Origin: Nitrincola sp. A-D6
Lineage (GTDB): Bacteria; Pseudomonadota; Gammaproteobacteria; Pseudomonadales; Balneatricaceae
Length of the DNA stretch: 64,000 bases
Direction of reading: 5' to 3'
Assembly: GCF_000764495.1 (NCBI RefSeq)
Contig: NZ_JRLB01000038.1
Location: forward strand, 22,716-86,715
The notes under the pieces: model-generated
The model's input: only the letters and a program-made list of their open reading frames with translations
Told to the model about the DNA's origin: nothing
Databases searched by the model: none
Part shown: positions 19,557 through 29,279 of the stretch, piece by piece
How positions within the stretch are numbered: the stretch's first letter is position 1
Layout of the letters: each line of letters opens with the position of its first letter
Program-made: the position numbers and the translations under genes

Positions 19557-20654
19557 TCATATACTCTTTTTATACAAAGCTAGCGTCTCAGCTATCATTC
19601 TGTCCTTTAAAAAAACAGTATTATCTTGGATTTTATTCGAGCTATTAGAATCAAAACAAATAGTTTTTTGTACCAGGCTTTCGATATCTAACGTATTTAC
19701 TCTTCCAAAAGGAAACAACTCCCCCAGTGTTTCGCTTACCGCCCCATGGGCATACCCCACAACCGGTGTTCCAATCGACAGGCATTCAACAACAGTTCGA
19801 CCAAAGGCTTCAGCTGTGGTACTGGTCAGCGACAGCATGACATCGCTAATGGCGTAAAGCTCTTTCATGTCCGAGCGGGTACCGAGAAAGGTAAAGTATT
19901 CAGTTAACGATCGCGCTTTTATAGCGCTCTTAACTTCGGCCAGAAACTTTCCCTTGGGGTCACTACCTACTATTAACACATGTACATTGGGTAGCCGTTC
20001 CTTGAGTTGATCAATTACCTTAACCAGATCCAGATGCCCTTTCCAGCGGGTGATGCGTCCCGGAAAGCAGATCAGAAACTTATCCTGCGTCTGTGGATTC
20101 TCAGCATAGAATTGCTGCAGCCAGGTATCTGATGGGCGATACCCGCGGGGGAACTCCTCTGGATCTATCCCCCGATGAATGACTGAAACTTTAGCTGGAT
20201 CAACCTCGGGAAAATTATCCAGCAGATAGCGCTTGGCGGTTTCGGAAACAGCGATCACCCGCTCGCCCTTACCCATAATGGCACTGTAACGGTTTACGGA
20301 GTGCATCCCGTGCAGGGTGGTGATAAAACGCGGCCTTGTAGCTGGATTCATACCTCGCCATGCCAGCCAGACGATCCAGGCAGGCATGCGCGAACGTACA
20401 TGGATAATATCGGGCCGCTCCTGTTCCAGCCAACGCCGAAAAGGGCGCACCTGCAACAATGTCAGCAGAGATTTTTTGCCCAGTTCCCAGCCAACGTGCC
20501 GACTTCCAGTGCTCTCAAGTTCAGTGACCAAACGACCACCTGCCGATACCACGACGGACTCATGGCCCGCTTCTACCAATCCCTTGGCAATTTCCAGAGT
20601 ACCACGCTCGACCCCTCCCAGCTCCAGCGCTGGTAGAACTTGTACAACTTTCAT
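19557..20654 (-). CDS. Glycosyltransferase family 4
   Basis: A 365-residue GT-B enzyme with LPALELGGVERGTLEIAKGL at the start, FPGRITRWKGHLDLVKVI, IVGSDPKGKF, FLGTRSDMKELY and the E-x7-E-like AEAFGRTVVECLSIG. Similar enzymes work in LPS outer core or O-antigen building. The first nine tenths of the gene (up to about 19,720 in window numbering) has normal composition, while its last 50 codons are AT-rich like the next gene, suggesting a recombination joint inside it. The start overlaps the ELM1 stop (ATGA). Confidence 0.85.
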   Translation of the reverse strand: MKVVQVLPALELGGVERGTLEIAKGLVEAGHESVVVSAGGRLVTELESTGSRHVGWELGKKSLLTLLQVRPFRRWLEQERPDIIHVRSRMPAWIVWLAWRGMNPATRPRFITTLHGMHSVNRYSAIMGKGERVIAVSETAKRYLLDNFPEVDPAKVSVIHRGIDPEEFPRGYRPSDTWLQQFYAENPQTQDKFLICFPGRITRWKGHLDLVKVIDQLKERLPNVHVLIVGSDPKGKFLAEVKSAIKARSLTEYFTFLGTRSDMKELYAISDVMLSLTSTTAEAFGRTVVECLSIGTPVVGYAHGAVSETLGELFPFGRVNTLDIESLVQKTICFDSNSSNKIQDNTVFLKDRMIAETLALYKKSI

Positions 20655-21571
20655 AACCAGCCTCTATCTATAACCAGTTGTGCACAGCGCTGTGCTTCAT
20701 TGAATACTTCAGCCGGACGCTGCAGATCCGGATCCTTCTCATCACTGTAAACGCTCACCTGCCCCTGCTGCACCAATGCATTCAATCCACGCACCAAGCG
20801 ATTGGGCTTATCAGTTGAACCTGGCACTTTGATTATACCCACGGCACAGCCGGCGGTCAGCGCTTCATAAATCATCGACACACTGTCTTCTGTCACCCAG
20901 GCATACTCGGCAGCAGCCAGTTGTTGGGCTACCCAGCCAGGTGCAGTAGACTCGAATGGGATGAAGTCGATATTTCTAAGCTCGCTTATGCGGTTTTGTG
21001 TCGATGCCGGTGTTCGCCGTGAGGTGGTCAGGGTCCAGTATACTTCAGGTGATTGGGTGATTTTTTCGAGTTGCTGCAATAAACCCTGCTCATCCCAATC
21101 ATGATGCTTTGAAGGTCCACCTATAAGAATCACCCCCTGCCCTGATTTTTTTATACCGGATCGCATGGGGTTTAAAGCCCCCTGAGTGCCAATAATATTA
21201 TCGGCTTCAGCAGGCTGATCATGTACGGGTATCAGGCAAAGATCGAACAGTCGGCAAGGCAGGCTGGGCTTCATCAGCAGTAGGGTTTTCGCCCTTATCA
21301 GCCAACCCAGCACTAACAGGGTAAAATGGGTTGCATGGCCCGCTGCAATCAACAGTCTGGGAGCTCCCCTGTCCCGAAGAGACTCTAGTTCTGGCGGCAG
21401 GTTACGCGTTAGCAGGATTTTTAGCAGTTGTGTTGGTCCAAGTCGGTCAAGCGTTTCAACCCTCAAGCCAGGTACGCGCTCAACCAGCGCATTGCTCAGC
21501 CCTTCGCACTGACTGTAATGCCCCGGCTTGGCGTCACGAATTATCCAAACTACGCTCACTGCGTTATCCAT
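20651..21571 (-). CDS. ELM1/GtrOC1-family protein
   Basis: A 306-residue protein of the ELM1 (DUF1022) family, named after plant mitochondrial fission proteins. Bacterial members sit in LPS clusters and have a GT-B-like fold, so a glycosyltransferase role is plausible but unproven. It has VWIIRDAKPGHYSQCEGL at the N-terminus, ILIGGPSKHHDW in the middle and AWVTEDSVSMIYEAL, resembling the donor-binding region of GT-B enzymes. It is the first gene of the minus-strand LPS operon and overlaps the next gene by ATGA. Confidence 0.8.
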   Translation of the reverse strand: MDNAVSVVWIIRDAKPGHYSQCEGLSNALVERVPGLRVETLDRLGPTQLLKILLTRNLPPELESLRDRGAPRLLIAAGHATHFTLLVLGWLIRAKTLLLMKPSLPCRLFDLCLIPVHDQPAEADNIIGTQGALNPMRSGIKKSGQGVILIGGPSKHHDWDEQGLLQQLEKITQSPEVYWTLTTSRRTPASTQNRISELRNIDFIPFESTAPGWVAQQLAAAEYAWVTEDSVSMIYEALTAGCAVGIIKVPGSTDKPNRLVRGLNALVQQGQVSVYSDEKDPDLQRPAEVFNEAQRCAQLVIDRGWL

Positions 21572-21736
21572 TATGTTTTGTGCTTAAAATATACCTAATG
21601 ATACCAGCCAGACCTGAAAAGCCACAGCTTTGCGGTAAATTTAACGCCCAGACGCCTCAGGCAATTCCCTTTAGCGGACGGTATGATTACAATCGATAGA
21701 TTCTTTGTTCAGTAACACCTTCTTGAGGATTTATTC

Positions 21737-22734
21737 ATGGCTGCTGCATTTGGTACCGTTTTCATGCCTGAAATGGCGATCACCTGGTTTGATGGCTCAA
21801 ACTGGAGTGTCCCGGAAATGGTCAGCAGTGACAGTATCAGCCTGCACCCAGGTGCGCATGTGCTGCATTACTCCAGCACCTGCTTTGAAGGTTTGAAAGC
21901 CTTTCGCCATGCGGACGGATCGGTGAATATTTTCCGTATGGACCGCAATATTGCACGCTTATCCCAAAGCTCTCGCCTCTTGGGTTTACCTGCATTGGAT
22001 GACGCGAGTGTTGCCCGGATGATCAAGGATACCGTGGCACGTTTTGCGGATGAAGTGCCAGCACCACCGGGCTCTCTGTATATTCGTCCGACACATTTCG
22101 GTACAGAGCCTGCCATCGGCAAAGCGGCGGTGCCTTCGGTAACGTCTTGCTTTTATGTATTGGTTTCGCCGGTTGGCGATTATTTTGCTGGTGGTGACAA
22201 GGCGCTACGCTTGTTGCTTGAAGATCAGGGGATGCGTTGTGCGCCACACATGGGCATGATCAAAAGCGGTGGTAACTATGCCAGCGCGCTACAACCAATC
22301 ATGCGGGCACGTGATTCAGTACAGGCTGATCAGGTACTTTTCTGTCCGGGTGGTGATGTACAGGAAACCGGTGCGGCTAACTTTCTGTTGATCGATGGTA
22401 ATGAAATTATTACCAAAGCCCTGGATGAAAGCTTCCTGCATGGCGTCACCCGTGAATCCATACTGACTCTGGCGCAGGACATGGGCATGCAGGTGAGTGA
22501 ACGTGAAATCACTGTCGACGAGCTGCTGCAACGCGCCGCCAAGCCAGGCTGTGAAGCAGCACTATCGGGTACAGCAGCCGTACTGGCACCAGTAGGTACG
22601 CTGATTTACCAGGCAAGGAATATGCCGTAGGCCATGGTGGTGTTGGAGAGACAACGCGCAAACTGCGCCAGGCACTCAACGATATTCAATGGGGCAAGGC
22701 TGAAGATACCCACGGCTGGCTGACCCGGATCTGA
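21737..22734 (+). CDS. ilvE: Branched-chain amino acid aminotransferase IlvE (one frameshift in the assembly)
   Basis: IlvE carries out the last step of leucine, isoleucine and valine synthesis with PLP. The fold-IV aminotransferase motifs are present: SSTCFEGLKAFR, YIRPTHFG, the Lys segment MIKSGGNYASAL and ETGAANFLLI. The frame breaks near 22612 (CAGGCA); one more G gives YQGKEYAVGHGGVGE and a normal C-terminus ending at TGA 22732-22734, 332 residues. It is monocistronic, between divergent ELM1 and convergent glnE. It works in the same pathway as ilvD at 32-34 kb. Confidence 0.93.
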
Positions 22735-22745
22735 AACCGGGTATT

Positions 22746-22773
22746 GATGGGCTGATTCTTATATCAGCCCATC
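22746..22773. terminator. Hairpin between convergent ilvE and glnE
   Basis: A perfect 10-base inverted repeat (GATGGGCTGA / TCAGCCCATC) with an 8-base loop lies 12 bases after the ilvE stop and 14 bases before the glnE stop. The T-rich tail on either side is weak. Its place between two convergent genes fits a shared bidirectional terminator. Confidence 0.6.
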
Positions 22774-22787
22774 TAATTTCCAACTGA

Positions 22788-25680
22788 TCAGCACATCACT
22801 TCATCCCAGATAGCCGCTACCTGCTGTCGGTACCGGGTTAACTCTTCATCGGCAACAACACTGCTGGACTGTTCCTGCAACGCTTGACGATGACCCACAG
22901 ATCGCAACACCCGATAAGCATCACGTAAAGACCCGGCTTGCTCGGCGGCCAGCAATCCATTGGCTTCGATACTATCCAGAATACGAATATTGTCAGTGTA
23001 GGTGAGCAGATCCGGGTATTCGCAGGCATGATTCAATACCAGAAACTGCACCATAAACTCAATATCAACAATACCGCCCCGGTCCTGTTTCAAGTCAAAA
23101 CTGTCGCTGTCATCCGTACTCCGGCTACCCAGGTGTTGGCGCATTTTCTCACGCATACGGCACACCTGTTCCAGCAACACTGCCCGGTCACGTGGCTGTG
23201 ACAATAACTCAGCTCTGACCTGCTCAAAACGCTTTGCCAATGCCGGACTTCCGGCAACAACCCTGGCTCTGACCAGTGCCTGATGCTCCCAGGTCCAGGC
23301 TTCTTTCTGCTGATACTGTCTGAAAGCCTTCAATCCGGACACCAGCAACCCGGAGTTACCCGATGGCCGCAAACGCATATCTATGTCATACAACTGACCT
23401 GACGGCGTGAAGGTATTGAGGAAGTGAATCATTTTCTGCCCCAGGCGATTAAAGAACACCGGATTGGGTACCGATTTATCACCATTGGTATTTAAATCCG
23501 GGTCGGCATCATGAATAAACACCAGATCCAGATCTGAACCATAGGAAAGCTCAATGCCACCCATTTTACCGTACCCCACCACCACAAAGTCGGGATCACA
23601 GGGCTCTCCGGGTTCCCGCATCGGTACGCCGTGTTTCTCCGTCAACATCCGCCAGGCACTTTGCAGCACAGCCTCCAGCAGAGTCTCAGCCAGCCAGGTC
23701 AGATAGTCACTGACCTTCATTAAGGGTAGCGCCTCGGTGATATCGGATGCCGCCACACGCAACACATGGGCATGATGGAAATAGCGCAAGGTTTCCATCA
23801 ACTGCTCCATATCATCTTCCGGAACACGCAAGAGTTGCTGTGCCAGTTCAGCTTGCAAGCGAGCTTTGTCGGGTGGGGTAAATAGCGTGCGTGGGTCGAT
23901 CAACTCATCCAGCAATACCGGTTGTTTGGACAATTGCGCTGCAAACCAGGCACTGGATGAACAAAGCCTGACCAGTTGCTGCATTGCACTAGGGTTTTCA
24001 GCGAGCAATACCAGATAGGCTGAGCGGCGCAAAACGGCTTGAATTAACAGCAACACCCGCTCCAGGGTCACTTCAGCATTGCTGCACTGCCCTGCCGCTT
24101 CGAGCAAGGCTGGCAAAACATGGAGTAACCGGGTTTTGGCTACCTGCTGCAGCATCTGCATAGCACGGGACTGCTGTAAGGATTGCAGTTGCTTCAAAGC
24201 AAACTGAGCGTCAGCAAAGCCTTTTCGCGCTAATAATTGCAGTGCTTGATCCTGATCCAGCTCATCATTGATCAGGGCTTTCCATTCGCCAGCATCACTG
24301 GACTCAGCCTGATCGTCGTCAACCTCAGCGGGCGCAATCACATCGGCAAAATGCCGGGATACGGCCTGGCGATGCGCTGTCAGTTGCTGCTGAAAACTGT
24401 CCCAGTCTGCACACCCCATCGCCAGCGCAATGCGCGCCTGCCCCTGAGAGTCACCGGGTAACTCCTGAGTCTGCTTATCAGCGATGGCCTGAATAGCATG
24501 CTCGGTATTGCGCAGGAACACATAAGCATCCACCAGCTCTTGCACAGCAGTTTCCGGCATACCCACATACTCCGGCAGAAGCGGCAGGATATTCAACAGC
24601 TCTCGTTGCTGCAGTGCCAGATCTCGTCCTCCCCGGATCAGTTGAAAGGCCTGGGCAATAAACTCTATTTCACGTATACCACCAGAACCCAGCTTCACAT
24701 TCTGCTCCAGCCTTTGCGACGCACCTCACGGTTTATCATCAACTTCATATCGCGCAGGGATTCAAACGCACTGAAATCGATATACTTACGGTAGACAAAC
24801 GGCCGCAGCTGCTGCATCAACTGCTCACCCGCCGCAATATCTCCAGCAACCGGCCGCGCCTTGATCATCGCGTAACGCTCCCAGTCACGACCCTGTTCCT
24901 GATAATAATGCTCCATGGCGGTAAAGCTGACCGCCAGTGGGCCCGCTGTGCCAAACGGACGCAGGCGCATATCTACCCGAAAGACGAAGCCTTCAGCGTT
25001 TTGGTTATCCAGGGCCTGAATCAATTTTTGCCCCAGACGAATGAAAAAATCCTGATTCTCCAGCGATTGCGTTGGGTGATCCGTCTCTCCATTAGCTGGA
25101 AAACAAAACATCAGATCAATATCCGAAGACAAGTTGAGTTCATTCGCTCCGAGTTTGCCCATACCCAGCACAACCAGTCGCTGCGGCTGCGCATCGGATC
25201 CGGATAAAGGCACCCCCCAGCGCTTTATTGCTCGCTGGTAAAGCCATTTCAGGGTTTCATCAATGCAGGCACCAGCAAGATGGGATAGGTCACGGGTGGT
25301 TTCGCGCATATCCGCACGCCGGGTCAGGTCACGCCAGATCAGGCGTACCATTCGTAGTTACGAAAACGACGCAGTTGCTGGTGCAGCATGGCTTCATCAT
25401 CCACTTCAGCCAAGCGCCCTGCCAGTCGCTCTGCATAGCAGCCATCTTGATAAGACGTGAATACATCACCCTGATCCAGCAAACCTTCCAGCCATTCAGA
25501 ACGCCGTGTCAGCTGATCAGCGACAAAGTCACTGATGGCCAGCACCCGACACAGCTCCTGCAACAAATCCGAATCTTGCTGCGCCAGCAGTGACGCATGA
25601 GACTCTAGCTGACTCCAGGGCTTTTCAGCCACGGACTGAAGAATATCGGGCAACTGGGAAAGTGGATTGTTATCGGACAC
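22788..25680 (-). CDS. glnE: Glutamine synthetase adenylyltransferase/deadenylase GlnE (two frameshifts in the assembly)
   Basis: GlnE adds and removes AMP on glutamine synthetase in response to PII and glutamine. Corrected length is 964 residues, normal for the family (about 950). Two nucleotidyltransferase domains are visible: GMGKLGANELNLSSDIDLMF in the N-terminal (deadenylating) half and GYGKMGGIELSYGSDLDLVF in the C-terminal half. Each is followed by a MRLRP segment. Frame breaks lie near 25345-25350 (GAA run, one A missing, restoring NYEMVRLIWRDL) and near 24712-24716 (AAAGG, one G missing, restoring KGLEQNVKLGSGG). Upstream DNA is shared with the divergent DUF47-pit operon. Confidence 0.93.
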
Positions 25681-25790
25681 GTCGCGACTCCCGCTATCAA
25701 ACGCTCATAAATAATTTACAGCATATCAGACCTGCCGCCTTTGCAGCAGCCCGAAAGATACGCAGCCCAAGCAAACAGCTGATTACAAAT

Positions 25791-25834
25791 TTATGACGTT
25801 TTTACTACATAATTATGACTATGACCCTTATAAT
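25791..25834 (+). promoter_or_regulatory. Three 11-base-spaced repeats plus TATAAT: likely OmpR/PhoB-family regulated promoter of DUF47-pit
   Basis: TTATGAC at 25791, TTACTAC at 25802 and TTATGAC at 25813 are spaced exactly 11 bases, with 4-base AT-rich gaps. That is the geometry of PhoB/OmpR-family operators (on the minus strand they read GTCATAA, like half of a Pho box). A TATAAT lies 9 bases after the last repeat (25829-25834) and there is no good -35, as expected for an activator-dependent promoter. Orientation differs from the standard Pho box, so the regulator is uncertain. Confidence 0.45.
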
Positions 25835-25868
25835 CGGCGTGTCTTTTCACAAACACAGGTTAGTCCTT

Positions 25869-26549
25869 ATGGTGAGCAACAACCCGATCCTGCAAATGTT
25901 TGCCCGATCGCCGTTCAAGCCAATGCAGGAGCACATTGCCAAAGCCCAGGAAGCGGCCGCTGAACTCAAACCTTTTCTTGAAGCTGTACTCAACAATGAC
26001 TGGGATACCGCCGCCGCCGTGCAGCATCGCATCGCCGTTATTGAAGGTGAAGCCGATGATATGAAGCGTGCCATACGTCAGAACCTGCCCAGCAACCTGT
26101 TTCTTCCTGTCCCCCGTACGGATCTGCTCGACCTGTTACGCATGCAGGACAAGGTCGCTAATCGCGCCAAGGATATCGCCGGCATGATGCTGGGACGCAA
26201 AATGCAGATACCCGAAACCATTCAGGCCGAAATGGTCAACTTTCTTGATACCGCTATTCAAACGACTGAGCAGGCGGTGATTGCGCTGAATGAGCTGGAT
26301 GAACTTCTGGCGGCAGGATTTCGCGGACATGAAGTCAAAGTGGTAGAAAAGCTGATCGATGAGCTCGACCGCCTTGAACATGAGAATGACGAACTGGAGC
26401 GAAAACTGCGCACCTCGTTATTTGCCGTTGAGCGAGATATGTACGCCGTTGATGTGATTTTCCTCTATCGCATCATTGATGACATAGGTGATCTTGCCAA
26501 CTACGCACAGCATGTCGGCAGCCGACTGCAACTATTGCTAGCCCGCTAA
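25869..26549 (+). CDS. DUF47 family PhoU-like protein (TIGR00153)
   Basis: A 226-residue all-helical, PhoU-like protein that typically pairs with Pit phosphate transporters and probably regulates them. It shows the family pattern NPILQMFARSPFKPMQEHI at the start, a middle LLRMQDKVANRAKDIAGMML and an ending DDIGDLANYAQHVGSRLQLLLAR. The start is set at ATG 25869 (GTG 25872 is next): the usual family length fits, and the earlier ATG at 25815 lies upstream of the likely transcription start. The pit gene follows after 21 bases. Confidence 0.9.
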   Translation: MVSNNPILQMFARSPFKPMQEHIAKAQEAAAELKPFLEAVLNNDWDTAAAVQHRIAVIEGEADDMKRAIRQNLPSNLFLPVPRTDLLDLLRMQDKVANRAKDIAGMMLGRKMQIPETIQAEMVNFLDTAIQTTEQAVIALNELDELLAAGFRGHEVKVVEKLIDELDRLEHENDELERKLRTSLFAVERDMYAVDVIFLYRIIDDIGDLANYAQHVGSRLQLLLAR

Positions 26550-26570
26550 CCTGAATATACGCGAGACGTT

Positions 26571-27835
26571 ATGGACGTATTAGCACAACACGGCACAATT
26601 CTGATTGTTCTGGCCTGCCTCTTTGCCTTTTTTATGGCCTGGGGTGTCGGTGCCAACGACGTGGCCAACGCCATGGGCACATCGGTCGGCTCCAAGGCCA
26701 TCACCCTGAAACAGGCGATTATTATCGCTATCATCTTCGAATTTGCCGGTGCTTATCTGGCAGGTGGTGCAGTCACATCAACCATCCGCAGTGGTATTAC
26801 CGATGCCGGATTATTAGCTGACTCTCCTGACCTGCTGGTCTTCGGGATGATGTCCGCACTACTGGCAGCCGGTATCTGGCTGCTGATTGCTACCCATTTC
26901 GGCTGGCCGGTTTCAACAACCCACTCAATCATTGGTGCCATCGTAGGGTTTGCCGCTGTAGGTATATCCGTGGATGCAGTGCAATGGAATAAAATCTGGA
27001 CAATTATTGCCAGCTGGGTGATTTCACCTGTGACCGCCGGATTTATCTCCTTTTGGCTGTTCCGCAGTGTGCAGTACCTGATCCTTAGCACCGACGACCC
27101 CTTCTCTAACGCCAAACGCGTGGTGCCCTTTTATATATTCCTGGTCGGATTCATTATCTCCATGGTGACCTTCACCAAAGGTTTGAAGCATGTAGGCCTG
27201 GACCTGAGTTTTTTTGAAAGCAGCATGGCCTCGGTTGTGGTGGCTTTATCGCCATGTTCATCGGCATTTTGATGATCCGCAAGGTCAAGTATTCAGCCGC
27301 TGACGATAAGGATTTTCACTTTACCAATGTTGAAAAGATTTTCGGCATCCTCATGCTGTTTACCGCCTGCGCTATGGCCTTTGCACACGGCTCCAACGAT
27401 GTCGCTAATGCTGTAGGTCCGCTGGCCGCTGTTGTCGGGGTAGTACAATCAGGGGGAGAAGTCGCGGCCCGTTCGGTGATGCCCGCCTGGATACTGCTTC
27501 TCGGTGGTATCGGTATTGTTGCCGGACTGGTCATGTATGGCCACAAGGTGATTGCCACAGTCGGTCAGAACATTACTGAACTGACCCCCAGCCGGGGCTT
27601 TGCCGCCACCTTGGCGGCGGCCGCTACCGTCGTGGTGGCTTCCGGAACAGGCCTGCCCATATCCACCACCCATACCCTGGTAGGCGCGGTGCTGGGGGTT
27701 GGCCTTGCCAGAGGTATGGCCGCACTCAACCTGCGTATTATCGGCACTATCTTTATTTCCTGGATCGTTACCCTGCCAGCTGGTGCCTTTTTATCGATTG
27801 TGATCTTCTTTATTCTCAGTGCCATCTTCCTTTAA
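26571..27835 (+). CDS. Inorganic phosphate transporter, Pit family (one frameshift in the assembly)
   Basis: A low-affinity phosphate permease with about ten membrane helices and two inverted halves. The half-signatures are clear: GANDVANAMGTSVG (N-half) and GSNDVANAVGPLAAV (C-half), each followed by a W-P-V-S-T-T-H or G-L-P-I-S-T-T-H motif. Corrected length is 421 residues. The frame breaks near 27236-27242 (GTGGTGGC); an added G gives VVVGFIAMFIGILMIRKV. It is co-transcribed with the DUF47 gene, the usual pairing. Confidence 0.92.
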
Positions 27836-27869
27836 GGCGGCATTTGCGTTTAAGCTGATAGACCTGAAC

Positions 27870-27904
27870 CACGAAAGTCTGCATTATATTGGCAGACTTT
27901 CGTG
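27870..27904 (+). terminator. Strong hairpin after pit
   Basis: A perfect 13-base inverted repeat (CACGAAAGTCTGC / GCAGACTTTCGTG) with a 9-base loop lies 34 bases after the pit stop and 33 bases before argA, followed by a short T stretch (GTTTATAA). It most likely ends the DUF47-pit transcript and insulates argA. Confidence 0.75.
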
Positions 27905-27937
27905 TTTATAAACGGCGGATAATAATCAGGTTCCAGT

Positions 27938-29278
27938 GTGAGTAAAGACAATAGCAACCAGTATATCGATTGGTTCAGACATTCATCTCCCTATATTAAT
28001 GCCCATCGCGGCAAGACCTTTGTGCTGATGATTGGCGGAGAAGCCCTCGCCGATCCCAATCTGACTCATATTGTCCATGATATTGCGTTGCTGAGCAGCC
28101 TCGGCGTACGTCTGGTACTGGTATTCGGTTCCCGCCCGCAGATAGAAGAGCGGTTGCAAGCCTTAGGCCTGCCCACCCGCTTGCACCACCATCAGCGCAT
28201 TACCGATGCCACCACCTTGCAGTGTGCCATTGAAGCTGCTGGGGTGCTACGTACACGCCTTGAATCACTCTTCTCCATGGGCTTATCCAATACACCGATG
28301 CATGGCGCCAGAATCCGTGTCTGTAGTGGTAATTTCGTGACCGCACGACCCGCTGGTGTTGTCGATGGTTTTGATTTGGGGCATACCGGTGAACTGCGTC
28401 GCGTCGACCATGCGGCTATTCGCAAACAACTGGATCTGAACAATATTGTCTTGATCTCTAATCTAGGCTTTTCGCCCACCGGAGAAGTATTTAATCTGTC
28501 GGTCGAAGAAGTCGCCACACGAACAGCTACGGCGCTGAACGCGGACAAACTGATTCTGTTTGGCAGCGAAGCCGGTATTACCGACAGCCATGGTGACTTG
28601 CGCAGTGAGCTGCTGGCCGCTACCGCCAAACGCTGGGTCAGCCAGTATCTGGCCAGTCTCGATGATCCATCGCAGGCACACACAGAAACCGCACGCCTGT
28701 TACAAGCGGCTGCCGAAGCCTGTGAGGAAGGTGTACCTCGCTGCCACCTGATCAGTTATCAACGTGACGGGGCACTTATCGCCGAGCTGCTCACCCGCGA
28801 CGGGTCCGGCACCATGGTGGTGCGTGAGTCTTATGAGCAGATACGTACCGCTGGCATTGACGATGTTGGCGGCATACTGGAATTGATAGCGCCACTGGAA
28901 GCCAAAGGCATACTGGTGCGTCGTTCCAGAGAGCGACTGGAAACCGAAATTGAACGCTTTACCGTGATCGAACGTGATGGTGCCATTATCGGCTGCGCGG
29001 CGCTCTATCCTTTCGATGAAGAGCAGACCGGTGAGCTCGCTTGCGTCGCTATTGATAACAATTACAGAGGTGGCGAGCGAGGTGATCGCTTACTTACCTC
29101 TCTCGAAACACAGGCGCGCGAACAAGGGCTCACTCAGCTTTTTGTACTCACAACCCGTACCGCTCATTGGTTCATTGAACGCGGCTTCAAAGAAGCCTCG
29201 CTGGATGCACTGCCAGGTGAAAAAAAGGCCCTGTATAACTTCCAACGCAACTCCAAGGTGTTCTTTAAGTCGCTTTGA
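27938..29278 (+). CDS. argA: N-acetylglutamate synthase ArgA
   Basis: ArgA acetylates glutamate as the first, arginine-inhibited step of arginine synthesis. It is 446 residues, the normal length for the classical two-domain type. The amino-acid-kinase-like domain (about 20-285) has VLMIGGEAL and the Arg-binding region. The GNAT acetyltransferase domain (about 295-440) has CAALYPF, ELACVAIDNNYRGGERGDRL and a late FIERGFKEA. The GTG start at 27938 has AGG 7 bases upstream. It is monocistronic; the 3' end is convergent with the histidine kinase gene, 1 base away. Confidence 0.94.
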   Translation: MSKDNSNQYIDWFRHSSPYINAHRGKTFVLMIGGEALADPNLTHIVHDIALLSSLGVRLVLVFGSRPQIEERLQALGLPTRLHHHQRITDATTLQCAIEAAGVLRTRLESLFSMGLSNTPMHGARIRVCSGNFVTARPAGVVDGFDLGHTGELRRVDHAAIRKQLDLNNIVLISNLGFSPTGEVFNLSVEEVATRTATALNADKLILFGSEAGITDSHGDLRSELLAATAKRWVSQYLASLDDPSQAHTETARLLQAAAEACEEGVPRCHLISYQRDGALIAELLTRDGSGTMVVRESYEQIRTAGIDDVGGILELIAPLEAKGILVRRSRERLETEIERFTVIERDGAIIGCAALYPFDEEQTGELACVAIDNNYRGGERGDRLLTSLETQAREQGLTQLFVLTTRTAHWFIERGFKEASLDALPGEKKALYNFQRNSKVFFKSL

Positions 29279-29279
29279 T

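Noticed and set aside
26753..27115. 120-residue open frame antisense to pit
   Set aside because: Shadow of the hydrophobic transporter codons; no start signal or homology pattern.
28192..28683. 163-residue open frame antisense to argA
   Set aside because: Rich in Ser/Arg from reverse reading of argA codons; argA is complete and typical.
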